This document shows positions 34,623-46,559 of a stretch of 64,000 nucleotides of DNA, one piece after another (position 1 is the first letter of the stretch; each line of letters starts with the position of its first letter). Made by a program: the position numbers and the translations under genes. The DNA comes from Ypsolopha sequella (Eukaryota > Arthropoda > Insecta > Lepidoptera > Ypsolophidae): positions 17,747,280 to 17,811,279 of the forward strand of contig OW203998.1 of assembly GCA_934047225.1 (NCBI GenBank). The letters are read 5' to 3'. The notes beneath the pieces are model-generated. The model worked only from the letters and a program-made list of their open reading frames with translations, did no database searches and was not told the origin of the DNA.

Positions 34623-34929
34623 GTATTTATTATAGTTACATACATATTTATATCACTCTTTATACTCTTTATGCACAATAAACCAATGTATAATGTTTCC
34701 TCATCTCTTTCATTTATGGTTGACTGGAAGAAATTTCTTTCAGAAATAAGTCCGCCTTAGCCCTGTATTTCTCTTAATTCTAATCCGTATTTATCTGTGT
34801 TTTTGTGTGCAATAAAGTGTTTATTATTATTGTTATTATTATCCCGCTCAGCTGCCATATAATGCTTTAGGTGTTTGTGACGTCCTGATGGATTTGATCT
34901 CAATGAAATTTTGTACAAATCTTTATATA

Positions 34930-35300
34930 TGTTTCTCTTCCCCCACCCTCCGACCCATCTCTCCTCAATAGGTGCAAGATGGCGAGATATTCAATATTCG
35001 ATTAATTTGAGAAATTGTTTCAGGTAAAAACAGTTTTCCATGAAACGGTAACTGTTTATTTATAGAAAAATGTATAAACTTAGTCTTCTATAAATTAACG
35101 ACGCGACATCTGTATTTCTCTCTATTTTTATTTCCAGTATAGATAAAAATTATACAACTTGTTTAACTTTGCGTAAAAACGGGGCAATATTCACGATATC
35201 CTGACAGCTACTATGATGATGTTTCATAAAATTTAGCTTTTTGGGCTGTATAGAGAGAGTTCTCATTCAGTTTTAACCTTTTGTATGAATGTTAAAAAAA
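34930..35300 (-). repeat. Partial inverted copy of the spacer of the 50-kb element
   Basis: Blocks such as ttttccatgaaacggtaa, acttgtttaactttgcgt and gctttttgggctgtata recur in reverse complement at 50690-50960. Confidence 0.8.
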
Positions 35301-35486
35301 ATCCAAGCGTGAAGGGGCTTCTTAAGATAGGTGTCTGTATAAACGTTGTTACCTGATAAAATCACTTTTCGATCAGAGGTATGAGAATACATGCACGTAC
35401 ACGAAATAAATCAAAGGTTATGGAAGTTATCTATTATATAAATGCATACTAATACGTTACACGTTAGTTGGTAGAGCTGATGCCGG

Positions 35487-35814
35487 GTTTGACTGTGGAG
35501 GTACTACCATCTTACTCGCAAACACCGCCGAAGTCATTCGGGGGAGGGTAAAAGGACAGCTCCAAATATGCACAACCGGGTGGCCCACCATGCCTGGGAC
35601 CGATTAATGGCGGTGTAGCCATCCCCAATGTCAGGCATCAAATAAAACAGACTGGTGACAAGCAGCGGCGTCACTTGTGAGAGTTATTCGGAAACCCGCC
35701 TGTCCAGCGTGTGTAAGTATGGGTATTACTCTCAGGAGGACCGCCAAGAGTGGGGAAATCTTGGACAGGCCTATGTCCAGCAGTGGACGAAGAGAGGCTG
35801 ATGGATGGATGGAA
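35487..35814 (+). repeat. Interspersed repeat with GATG tail, copy 3
   Basis: This is a full-length-looking copy of the family at 7799-8139, diverged, ending aggctgatggatggatgg. Confidence 0.7.
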
Positions 35815-36149
35815 TACTTTAAATATAGAGAGGCTTATGGGTGTAAATGGACAGTTATCTTTAAATAAATCACATAGTCTAGTGATCATACTGAACAAAT
35901 TTCTGAAGAAAATAAGATGAGAAAAAGAAAAAAAGAAACTGAAGTAAGTAACATAGGAACTGCCCGTTTAAAGTTCATAGAAGTTTTTCAAAACTATAGT
36001 AAGAAATGTTTGGTTGGAAAAGTTGTTCAGTTTGATTAGTAATTAATTTAGGGCGGGGTTTTCCCTATTTGTCTCTTTCAAACTCTTTTTAAACTGTGAA
36101 ACTGTGAAAACAAAATAAAAACAAATATTATGTAATATTTCACTCTTGT

Positions 36150-36302
36150 ATCGCAGCCGGATTGTGAATAACTCGCCTTTTTCCAATTAATCGAAACAGA
36201 ACACTTAAATTCAAAATTCACTCAATAGTTATTCAACAAACCCTTTTATCTATGTTTTGTGTATGCTGCCATCGCAAAGTTTCTATTGGTTTCTGTAAAT
36301 TA
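36150..36302. mobile_element. MITE family 2, right end lost
   Basis: The left end tcgcagccggattgtgaa and the body ccaattaatcgaaacagaac match the family; homology stops near ctgtaaattag. Confidence 0.75.
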
Positions 36303-37631
36303 GATTTTCAAAATTCTTTAAATTAAATTTTTTTAACTTCTAATTTACAGAAAGCACTGTACGATAACTTATTATCCAATTTAAAAACTGGGATACTTTT
36401 ATTGTGAATTCCCAAGGGATTACACTGTGGCCGCATTATCTTCTTCCACGCGGACGAAGTCGCGGGCAACAGTTATTAAAAATAAAAACAGTTTGAAATC
36501 GCGAGATTTCTGAGCGACCCGCTTCCACTGAACAGGATAGTCAAGTGTAAAGTTAAAACGTTGGAGCAGGACCGATTTCTTTGGATATCCTTGCCTTAAG
36601 TTTATTGATAACCCGAGATTGAGCAACTTATTTTGCAACAAGTAGAACTAAACTCTATGACGTTTCATTATTGTTTAAAATGGCGCGCTGTGAGGCGCTT
36701 TGAACCGAAATAACGCGCTCCCGAAAAACTGCGTTTTTATTAAATAACTCGGCTTCTGGTTGAAATAAAAACACGATTGTTAGATATCATTCAAACGAAT
36801 TTCATAAAGAAAGAAACAACTAAATCTTGACATTGAAATTCAGGGGAAAATAATAAAAAAATAAAGTCTAAAATCAGTAAAATGGAGATTTGCTAAATAT
36901 TTTATTTACAGTAAATAGGTATATGAATCAGTTGAGGTGGTTTGTTCAAAATTACTTTATAAACATTAGGAAAAAAATGTTGTATTTTCCTGATTATTGC
37001 AACAAAATCATCCAGTCTGTAATTTCCTTTCTATTTGCCTTTGTCTTCCTATATTTACATGACTGCTGATGGCCCACTAAGGGCCGAAATATATTTCAAG
37101 TTTTAAATTTTCTTTTATTTATTTTATATATTTAAAGTTATATTGTGTAATTCTAAATAAAAAGCTAATAGAGGCATATTATATATTTATTAAAGTATAT
37201 TTACATCCGGTAAAAATACATGCCTAATCGGGCGGACGCTAAGTAATAGGGTCCCATTTGGCACCCTTTGAACACGGTACCCTAAAAAAGATAAAAGATA
37301 GGAGAGTTCCAGTAACTCATAACAACAAAATAAAGCAACCAAAGTACCTACAAACGTTACAGTCTGAAACACAAAAATATTTAGCGAGCTCTCGCGTCCC
37401 ACTTTCGCCTCTTTGTATTACTATACAACATACCTACTACATATGCAGGTGTTAATCATTTTCGTTGAGTGCATACTTCTCTGTAGCTGCAATGGAAGAC
37501 TTTTTTTACAGCTAAGCTTGATAAAACGAAATTTTGGAGCAGCTGAATATGAGTGTTTTAAATATACATTGAATACGTTGCTGAAACCACATGTTGCATC
37601 GATAATAAATAATACCTAAATTAATTTAGGA

Positions 37632-37830
37632 AATTTTGGGGCAGAAACCCTTGGGCTATGGGGACAAGAGGCGCGATGACTTTCCCAAGAAATATCCTCG
37701 CGCCTGGTCGACGCTTCTGGTGACCGGTGGGCTGGGGCCTACCTCGGACAGCGGATTAGCCTCGCAATCCAACGGAGTAATACCTCCAGCCTGCTGGGTA
37801 CCCTCCCCTGTGGCAGTGATCTAAGTAATA
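37632..37830 (+). pseudogene. Retroelement ORF fragment, family L, copy 1
   Basis: Plus-strand frame from 37644: ETLGLWGQEAR, stop, then SRLVDASGDRWAGAYLGQR and ISLAIQRSNTSSLLGTLP. Copies in the window at 40304-40640 (minus) and 56232-56356 (minus) encode the same motif. It resembles a C-terminal tail of RT-bearing non-LTR elements, but the clade was not recognised. Confidence 0.65.
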
Positions 37831-38048
37831 TTTGTTATTTAATATTGGGTACTTTTTATTTTATTTTCTTTGTAGTTAGTGTTCATTTTAAGTATTATTT
37901 ATGTTATTAAAGTTTCTTTATATTGTTGGTGAATAAATTTTCAAGCTATACATAAATTAATTATAAAACAAATATTTTCTTTCTAATTGAATTTTTTCTT
38001 CTGTAGAGTTCTTTGACAAAATAGTCGTTTATTTCCAACTGTAAACGT

Positions 38049-38325
38049 CCAGCGGGCCTATTATGTACCTATCTTTAAATCGGTTACGAACTGGTTGCCT
38101 AATATTGCCTCTCATCAAAAACGTAGATAAAAACTGAATCACTGCAGTAAAACAGAACTTTCAAATTTGCCTTCAGTGTGTATTGAACTATTTACGAACA
38201 GTGACGTCACTTCAAGTGCGAACTAACGTTAGGCAATTCAAATTCGATAGTATAATTATGTATGTTTTTGATGATAGGCACCCAGTTGGCAACTGATTTA
38301 AAGATACATAACAGAGCCCCGCTGG
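38049..38325. mobile_element. MITE family 3, copy 2
   Basis: This 277-bp foldback has ccagcgggcctattatgta at the left against the inverted cataacagagccccgctgg at the right, plus pairing around ggttgcc/ggcaac. Confidence 0.8.
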
Positions 38326-39517
38326 ACTACTGCTTAAAATACACGTTTTTTTTTCGCTAAAAAAAATGGTGGATCATCGATATAAGTACCTGAGCATGAT
38401 TGTGTTTAACAAAAATATCGACTAGCATGATTATTGGTTAGAATCACGATTAGGATAACTGTTCAGTTCAGCTATCTTAAAAATTACGTAATTTGTGTAA
38501 GACAAATTATAAAAACATTATTGTACATTTCATCGCCCTTTTTACATACAGACGTATCTCATAAAAATCTGAACATTAGTTAAAAATGCCATTGTGTCCC
38601 TAATCTATGTTGTTACTCTATATATTTCCGAAGTTTATCTTGAACCTATCTCAAAATATATCTAAAATGGTCGTCACGTTATCTAGTTTTTTCGCTTTGC
38701 TACAAAAATGATAAAAGTGAGTGTATGTAAAACTAGGGCGACGATTTATTTCAAAAATTATTTATTTTCGCATTATCTTAATTTCATATGTTTCATAGGT
38801 TTCATAATGTTAGTTTAGATGTTTAAATTATTATTTAATTACTTTTAATTACTTATAATTTATTTATTATTTAATTAATAATTTGTTGGCCCAATGATGT
38901 GTAAGGAAACTGGTAGCCGAAGTTAATGTGAAAATAAATATTTGAACTAGAATGTTTATAAAAAAATTTGATGGTGTCAATCCAATCCAATGATTTGTAC
39001 TATAATTTATTTTATTTAAAATTAAAAATAAAACCATCACTTACAATCACAAATATTTTAATAGCCATCATGTAGGAATTCGATACTGTTTTGATTGCAT
39101 ATTGAATAAGAAACTCATGAATAGATAATTATAAACCACTTAGCCTCAATAACAAAAAAATAATGTGTAATGGATCCGAGCGAGCCACGATCTGGAATCT
39201 GGACTGCGACCTAATGTTTTAATATTGTTTCAGCGATGATGAGAATTAAGAAGGTCAAGAAACTGTGTGTCATGTCACGAAAATGAAAAAAAAAGCGGAC
39301 CCTAAAGCGCGACGAAAAGGCAATATTTGTCACGCGCATAAACACGCTGATGCGCAGCGTTCTAACAAGACCTTCGAGTGCGCACTTGATTCCTTATGCA
39401 TGTAGCAAGGCCAAAGTCTTTCCATTTTGTGCGGGTATTAAAATAGTACATTGTGAACAATATGAGGAAAGTTTGAGGGAAGAAAGGGACTGCTTACCAA
39501 CGAAGAAACCGAGGGCC

Positions 39518-39684
39518 TTAAGAGTCGGAGTTCCGAGATTGGGCAAAACAGGGTTCGGGGTTATGGCTTTTTAAGATTTTAAGATACTTTAACAAGTGGT
39601 ATTTATTTTGTTCAGAAAATTGAATTCTTACCGTCTTAAAAAGCCATAACCCCGAACCCCGGATCTCGGAACACCGACCCTTAA
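39518..39684. mobile_element. TTAA-bounded foldback
   Basis: TTAAGAGTCGGAGTTCCGAG at the left pairs with CTCGGAACACCGACCCTTAA at the right. The inner arms ggttcggggttatggctttt pair almost perfectly. TTAA on both sides suggests a piggyBac-type target. Confidence 0.85.
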
Positions 39685-40303
39685 TTAATTAAGCATGCAA
39701 AGAAACAAATTAAACCTTAGTGAAATTGAAGATAATGTAACAAAAAATGAGTTCCCGTATTATTTTTGACGAACTTTTGTTAGTATAATTGTAATTATTT
39801 ATTTAAGTACTATTTTCTCCTATTTTGTGTTATCCATCCGCCATCGCGCGGTTGGTCGTCGTTTGCAACATTACGGTTTGCAATGAGCGCTGATATAAAC
39901 CTTATTTCGAAGTTATTTGCCTTATATTTGTAACTGCTAATTTTGCGGGAGTATGCGCCTTAACGTAAATACATACGAGTACACAGCTAAATTATATACT
40001 TTACAGACGATGGTTGTAAGACAATATATTCGTTTTAACATTGTTACTGAAGATTCCTAGCAATTTCAGCGTGACACGCATTTTGTAATAATTTAGAAAT
40101 GAAATGGAATATATTTATTTATGTATTGTTGGTAAAAAGGTCGGTTTTAATTTAATATATATATTTTTCTTTTTTATATTTATTTATTATTGAAACAAAA
40201 TGAAATTTTATAAAATTAAAACCTTTGCCTATAAAATAAAACTAACCTAAAACCCTTACAAAACCTATACTAAAAATAAACTAAACTAAAAAAATATCAC
40301 TGT

Positions 40304-40640
40304 CATCTGGAAGGGTAACTAGAAGGCTGGCAGTGTTTGTTTTTTGAATGGCCAGACTGGTTCTCTGGCCAAGATACGCACCAGACTTCGGATCTCCACT
40401 AGCGTCGACCAGCCGTGCAGATAACTCTTTAAAAAAGAGCTTAGCATTTGGACCCTAAGACCCGAAGGTTTTGACACCAAAAGGCGCAAATACACAGTCC
40501 GACCCAAAGAGTACATTATCGACCTAAGGGCTGCTGCATACCTGCGCCGCTTATTTCCCTCGGCCGCTGCCGCAGCCGTACGAGCCCTGACGGCAGTAAC
40601 GCTGATGCGGGACGGTATACTATTGTGTAATGTAATTAAA
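40304..40640 (-). pseudogene. Retroelement ORF fragment, family L, copy 2
   Basis: The minus strand encodes an Arg/Ala-rich segment (ARTAAAAAEGNKRRRYAAA), then after a frame change FAPFGVKTFGS, a stop, and ARLVDASGDPKSGAYLGQR, LAIQKTNTASLL. It has at least one stop and one shift. It is the longest of the three family L copies. Confidence 0.7.
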
Positions 40641-40800
40641 TAATCTATGTCTATTAGTTTTATATAATAAATAATAATATTGGGAAATACATAAGGGAAT
40701 AATAAAGGTTACATTTACTTAAACTGTATAAAAAAATACGCTCGAATAAAATAGAAAATATAGGAATAAGGAAAAAATAATACTATAAATATATAGAAAG

Positions 40801-41000
40801 AGAATGCTTCGGTGGTTTGGACATGTAGAGAGGATGAATGAAAGTAGAGTGACGAATGAAATTTATGGTGTGCAAGTCGAAGGTAGAGCTCGACCAGGCC
40901 GCCCTAGAAGGACGTTATGCTGATCAAATTGGCGACATATTGAAGAAGGGCAGAGTCAAAAGTAACCGGAATAGAGAAATTATGTATAAATATATGCAAT
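40801..41000 (+). pseudogene. LINE RT C-terminal fragment with frameshift
   Basis: The plus strand reads RMLRWFGHVERMNESRV, then VEGRARPGRPRRT, and hits a stop. A +1 shift restores QIGDILKKGRVKSNRNRE. This is the typical end of the LINE family whose proteins carry the FGHVERM and GRPRRT motifs. The shift and the missing upstream part make it non-functional. Confidence 0.8.
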
Positions 41001-41087
41001 ACATATAATAGATATCGTATGACTAACCCAGTAACATTCATACTAATCAGTAATCAGGAACATTCATACAAAAAAAGTTTCCCTGAA

Positions 41088-41166
41088 TGTTATCAATGTG
41101 CATTACAAACAAGAAAACATAAATTTACAAACAAATTAAAAGACAATTGATCTTTTCTAATTTGTA
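41088..41166. repeat. Short foldback related to the 60-kb element
   Basis: gtgcattacaaacaagaaa at the left and ctaatttgtaatgcac at the right. The left end matches the left arm at 60202-60469. Confidence 0.65.
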
Positions 41167-41271
41167 ATGCACTGTCATAACATTTAGATTATCCGAAGCG
41201 ATGGATTTCACTGCAAAAACATAATATTATACTTGAACTTTCCCCAAGACATGTTCCGATCTTGAGGTAAC

Positions 41272-41335
41272 TAAAAGCAGCGGTAGAACGCTGGCCTCTC
41301 AATCTTGAGACCCAGTTTCGATCCCCGGTCGAGCA
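41272..41335 (+). ncRNA. tRNA-like sequence (decayed, SINE-like)
   Basis: Contains gcagcggtagaacgctgg (A-box region) and gtttcgatcccc (B box). The acceptor stem cannot be formed and the anticodon arm is irregular, so it is a tRNA-derived relic. Confidence 0.5.
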
Positions 41336-41723
41336 TGCAACTTTAAGTTTTTCGAAATTTATGTGCATGGTATTTGTTTACCTAATGCTTATTATGAAAA
41401 TACTGGAATATAACCAAGCTGTCTCTTTTATGCTGAAAAGTTATTTTTAGATTTGAAAAAAGGAGTGCTTTATTCTTATTTTAACTCGTTATAAGTTTTC
41501 GGTAACAACTGATGAACAATAGATTAAATATACCTTTGGATCTATTTGTATGGTTTTGTAGCTGTAGGGTTTATAATGCTTTCTCCATGATATACGCGAT
41601 ATTTAAATGGAAAATTCGTACACGCGCCGGGCGTGACTGGAAGTAGAGAAATGATGGGTTATTTTTGGATCAATAAACTGCAGAGTGCTCGGCAGAAAAA
41701 TAGCAGCGAAGATTGTTTTATAT

Positions 41724-41937
41724 GATTCTACGGCGAGGTTACAGTTAGGGCGAGGGTATTTGAAGAAATCAGTCCTGCTCCAACATTTTCGTTTTACAAT
41801 TTTCTATCCCACTTAGCAGACTTGGCCACGGATTCTACGGCGAGGTTACAGATAAGGCGAGGGTATTTGAAGAAATCAGTTGTTCCAACGCTTTTGTTTT
41901 ACACTTTTCTATCCCATTCTGCAGACTTGGCCACTCC
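41724..41937 (+). repeat. Tandem duplication, 107-bp period
   Basis: gattctacggcgaggttaca starts at 41724 and 41831. Each unit ends gcagacttggccac. Part of the unit (aagaaatcagtcctgctcca) also occurs inverted at 36550-36600. Confidence 0.9.
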
Positions 41938-42191
41938 AAAATTAGCGACACCGAAGTTTACTCGTATTTATAAACGTTCAAATGTGATTGGAAAAGAAAA
42001 AAAAAAGACTGCTAGACATAAAAATTCTTAGTTTTACCGTAACATTTAAGTAACTTCAACGCGTTTAAATATAAAACAGCAATGGATAGTCTATAATGTG
42101 TCACAAAAAGATCTGTCAAAACCATTAGTGCGTTTAAAAAGATACACTTTTATGTGTATATAAATATACCTATACTATATGGTATATTTCC

Positions 42192-42383
42192 TATACTCCA
42201 GTCGGTATCTTAACATTTTTAGACGTTTCATTGTGTAACTCTTATAAACGTGTATTAGAGACAAATTTTGATGAGCCACGAAATGCTACCAAAAAAGAGG
42301 CTAATAGGAGACCATTTTGATAGAATTCACGTTTGTGGTAAAATTAAACGTCAAAAATCTGGTAAGATACCGACTCTAGTATA
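42192..42383. mobile_element. Foldback MITE (TATACT-AGTCGGTATCTTA ends)
   Basis: This 192-bp element has arms through cttaac-tttttagacgttt, pairing with aaacgtcaaaaatctggtaa. Confidence 0.85.
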
Positions 42384-43872
42384 ATGTTGTAGGTGTTTTT
42401 TAACTGCTTACTAGATTTAAAATCTTTCTATAGTAACAGATAATTAAACTTTTCTTGATAAATAGAAACTTAGAGATAAATAAACAAAAAGTTTTTCTAA
42501 AAGTTGTGTTAATGTATGAAGAATGATGTAAAAAATCATGCCAAAAACCTTTATCATAAAAAATACGTTTTTAAATAAGGAATCAAAAGCTTCTTCTTAA
42601 TGTCTATTGTACATAATAAAAATAAAATTCAATATGTATAACTTGCATTAAGGCGTCTGCCTTTAGCCTGTTCAATTTTTTCTTAATTTAAGTGAATTTA
42701 TTGTTTGAGTGGCCTTAAAACAACAACAATTTTATCAATATTAAATATCAGTATTTTTGACGCAGTGTCTAACAAGTTCGACGGATCTTTTTGGGACACA
42801 GTAACAGCGATTAATGAAGGAATTTTATTGGATGATTCAAACAGATTCAAACACTATTTCTCAGTTAATTTTGTTTACTCTGGTGGTAGACTCAACCAGT
42901 TCATTTGAAGACAATTATGACATTTTATATAGAATCTGTAAACATATCATTACGGTATAACGGCAAAGAAGAACTATGACATTTCTTAAAAGTGACGTGA
43001 AAAAAAAAAACTTGTCAATGGTCATTCTTTCTTCTTTAAATCGTCACACTGTACTGAAGGGTAATCATGGGGCATCATTGGAGAAGAGACTGACTATCTG
43101 ACTGATCTTGACCTTAAAATGTTTGGACTCTAGAAATAATATTTGATTTGTTGATCTAGAGCCAGAGGGCTAAGTCGGTATAATATTAATAGTTATTTTT
43201 AGTCAAGATTATATTAAAATAGGCACAACTATCAATGCCGTCTAATAAAAATAAATCGGTGATAATTTAAAATAAAAACTTGTGGCTTCAGCGCGACGTA
43301 CCACGCCCGAGCTGGACCGTGGACAAACGCTCTAGCACTCACGGACTGTACATGACGTCAGAACCGAGAAACCGGCAAAAACAAGTATTACTATTTTGGT
43401 AATCAGTTCAAATACTTGCAGGTATATATGTTTTTGTCACAATATCGGAAAGTTTTCGTTCGTGACTGCCGAGTTAGCGGTGACCTGCCAGTATTATTGT
43501 AATAAATTCGGCCATATTTATTTCCTGAAACGAGGTCGAGGCCTGAAAAAGGTCTCAATAGTGTTTTTTCTGGGCATTTCACCTTCAGTTAAGATTAATC
43601 GCGGGTCTTTGGTTTATATTTAAAGGAGACGGATACGCTTCCATACATTCTTGGGCCTAGATATAAAAAGATGAGAGTGATGTCAATGAAGAGCTTATAT
43701 GGGTATATTATCAAACCATCTCTGAAAATTCTGCGGATTTGCAATCTGAGAGCAGAGTTAAATGAGATATAGTAAAAGTGAGGTTATGCAACAAATTGAC
43801 AATAACCTATACTTAACAGCTGATTTTTGAACGAGGAATATATCTAAATACACATCCAATTACGCAAATATA
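42384..43872. other. Non-coding intron stretch
   Basis: AT-rich with a few chance frames under 80 codons. A moderately GC-rich patch near 43285-43380 was not recognised. Confidence 0.6.
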
Positions 43873-44318
43873 TCTATAAAACAACTGGAAACACATTCAA
43901 AACGCAGACGTACTAAACGATACGAGACGAGTGATCACATCACAGACTACATAGAGTGAGTGATCCACAGTGATTAATGAATTCAATGATCATATATTAA
44001 AAATCTGGGAGTTGTCACTGTTAGCACAGACTAAATACATTTGTCAAACATATGTAAGTAATAAATCGATCTGTAAATGAGAATCGATTTTAAGATCTAT
44101 AAAACAACTGGAAACACACTCAAAACGCAGACGCTCTAAACGATACGAGACGAGTGATCACATCACAGACTACATAGGGTGAGTGATTCACAATGATCAA
44201 TGAATTCAATGATCATAGATTAAAAGTCAGGGAGTTGTCACTGTTAGCACAGACTAAATACATTTGTCAAACATAAGTAATAAATCGATCTGTAAACGAG
44301 AATCGATTTTAAGATTTA
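43873..44318 (+). repeat. Tandem duplication, 223-bp period
   Basis: The unit from tctataaaacaactgg to gagaatcgattttaaga occurs twice, with low divergence. It contains the direct repeats gacgagtgatcacatcacag and aatgaattcaatgatcata. Confidence 0.92.
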
Positions 44319-44319
44319 T

Positions 44320-45775
44320 TTTTGTTGAGTAAGTTGATGTTCTTTTTTTTTTAAACTGTTGACATTATGTTAAATGTCCACAAAATTTTATAATTTTATT
44401 ATTTGATATAAAAAATTTGTGGACCAATACAAATAGGTTAGGTTAGTTAAGAAAAATATTGTCTTTTTTTTTAAATTTCTTTTCTTGTTTTTATTACTAT
44501 GGTATATTTTTCTTTTTTAATACTTGACTGATGACGGCCCACTAAGGGCCGAAATATATTTCAAGCTAAAAAAAAATATTTTATTTATTAATTATATTTA
44601 AAGTAATTTATGTATAATTACACATTATGTTAAATAATGTATTTATTCCGTAGAATTTATTCATTTTGAATCAATCATCCGGTGTAAGTGTTTTTATGTT
44701 CAAATGTTGAAATCATTCACCGTAATTGATTATAGTAATCGATACTCTATTTCATCTGTGCAATAAACTTATTTTCAAGATTTCTCGTCTCCCAGACTGT
44801 GAATTGGGCTGGTTTTTTATATTTTGAAACAGAAAAAAATACCGCTTTTTTAAACCATATGTCAACTTATTACAATTGGGCCCAGAGATCCCCGTCTCCT
44901 TTATGTCACTTTAAAAAAGTATTATTCACCTTTCCATAGAAATTTACCAAAATGATCAGTAGAAAATTTTGTAGAACCCAAAAGATAACCAGAGAAAAAA
45001 AAATTGTTTACTATTTCTTTTTTTTTGTATATTTGTTCATACATTATTAGCCTTGGTGTCACTTGTGCTCTGTGGTTCAAAAATTCAAGATATTCATTGA
45101 TTAATAACTCAGAAGTCTTTTTTGATTGACGAACAAAAAGAACCGTGCGTTGCAAATCGAGTGAAAATTGGTCGAATATTTGGGAATATGTAAAATTGGG
45201 TTTTAACTATTTAAATGAAATTTTATTAGTACCTAATTTGTCTACCTACGACTACAATGGTACGATGTGTACGATGTGAGAATTAGAAATTATATAGAAT
45301 ATTAATAAGTTAGAAAGTAAAACATGGCATATTATATAGTATTTAAGATTATATTGGCGCGAAGAATGAAAAAAAAAAGTATTTTGCGTATCTATGCTGT
45401 GGACAGCCAGACTCCGTTTCAGAGGTTCACTTTTTTCAAGTTCACCGAATTACTTTTCAACAAAAAGTTTAGCCTCTATAAATAAATTATCAATGCAGCT
45501 GCAAAATAAAACACCATTCTGCATATTTTCACTTCATTTTCATTCAAATTTTCTTATTATTTATTACTTCATCTTGAACAAATCTGAATTTTCGCTTGGT
45601 TGGAGACAAGAGTAAAATATTACTGAGAATTCCAATTCTAAGAGGTATGTAAAGAATCTGAGTAAAGACAATTTTATTATAGTAAACAAGTTGAGTCTTC
45701 TACGGAGAAATCAAATTATAATTATTTGTTTGGCATTTCAATGTTCTTTAATGTTTATAAGGTTTCAAATTATAT
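44320..45775. other. Non-coding intron stretch
   Basis: AT-rich. Contains one copy of the gggccgaaatatatttcaag motif (44547-44566). No exon was seen. Confidence 0.6.
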
Positions 45776-45983
45776 TATACAGGTTGGAAAAAATTCAAGG
45801 GCTCTGGAATATTCAAAGATATTCTGAAATTCCCTGGTGAGACAAGCAAATTTTAGAAGATCTTTGAATACAGTTTTGTTTCTTTTAAAAAATAAAGGAA
45901 TGTTTCCTTTCAGTAAAATGAGCTAACTAAAGGATTTAAGGTAGTTCCCCTCCGTAGCCCTTAAATTTTTTCGACACTGTATA
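45776..45983. mobile_element. Internally deleted copy of the long-TIR element
   Basis: Starts tatacaggttggaaaaaatt and ends tttttcgacactgtata. The interior matches the right arm of 20396-21427 (ggtgagacaagc, ggaatgtttcctttcagta). The spacer with the ORF is gone. Confidence 0.8.
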
Positions 45984-46377
45984 ATTGGATTCAAAGAACA
46001 TTTTGATGGTATGGAAAATCAAAGCGCGGAAATATTTTACTGAAGAGCTGGACGGTGATTATTTTTATTTTATTCATTTATTTTTTGGTAAAAGAGATAT
46101 AAAAACTTGAGCTAATAACCATAAAGTTCACAGAAAAACCGCGAAGGTTTAAACGTTGATGGTGCTCTTTATTATAGAATTCTCTAAGCATTACGTTCTG
46201 GACCCCATAACAACCCCAAAACTATATATAATTTTAGAAACTTGTCGATGGCGCTAAATATCAATTGTTATAAACCACGGATAATAAAAGGTTATACGAA
46301 TTCCACAGCGCGTGAGTAGAAGTCTTAACATGCTTTCTATAGACATTATAGTTAGATATCAATAACGCTGTACTTAC

Positions 46378-46559
46378 TTCACAAAAAGAATAATCCCAGT
46401 CTTCTCAATAGCTCTGAAGATCCCCTTCCAAGAAGCCAGCATGCAGTACTGCTGCTTAGCAGTCAAAGGAGACCTTGGATCCGCGACCGGTGGAGCTCGT
46501 TCCATAGGATCATGATCTGTCACCTCCGACGTAGCTAACTTGCTTAACTCACATCCCAT
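46378..46559 (-). CDS. Globin gene A, exon 1 (N-terminal MGC start, helices A to B)
   Basis: The exon starts at ATG 46559 (context aacgATGG) and encodes 60 codons plus two bases of a Lys codon, ending at the consensus donor AA|GTAAGT. The open frame extends upstream only through a TTG, so this is the first ATG. The product begins MGCELSKL: Gly2 fits N-myristoylation and Cys3 fits palmitoylation, as described for globin X and related membrane-attached globins. A polar leader of about 30 residues precedes helix A (SPLTAKQQY) and helix B (SWKGIFRAIEKTG). The phase-2 end in LFVK matches the conserved globin B12.2 intron and fits exon 2 at 5058 exactly. That pairing implies a 41.3-kb intron. It is supported by phase and homology, not by a transcript. 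Confidence 0.87.

Larger units (their letters stand above)
5059..46377 (-). other. Inferred 41-kb intron 1 of globin gene A
   Basis: The donor GTAAGT (46372-46377) and acceptor ttttcag (5059-5065) bracket this span, and the split codon is restored correctly. No other host exon could be recognised inside. The intron contains the full BEL/Pao element, a solo LTR, minisatellites, many MITEs and LINE debris, which account for much of its length. Alternative: exon 1 could belong to a third globin copy whose later exons have been lost. Confidence 0.6.

Noticed and set aside
35671..35898. Overlapping frames on both strands of 63 and 75 codons
   Set aside because: They fall in the GATG-tail interspersed repeat and do not stay open in the other copies.
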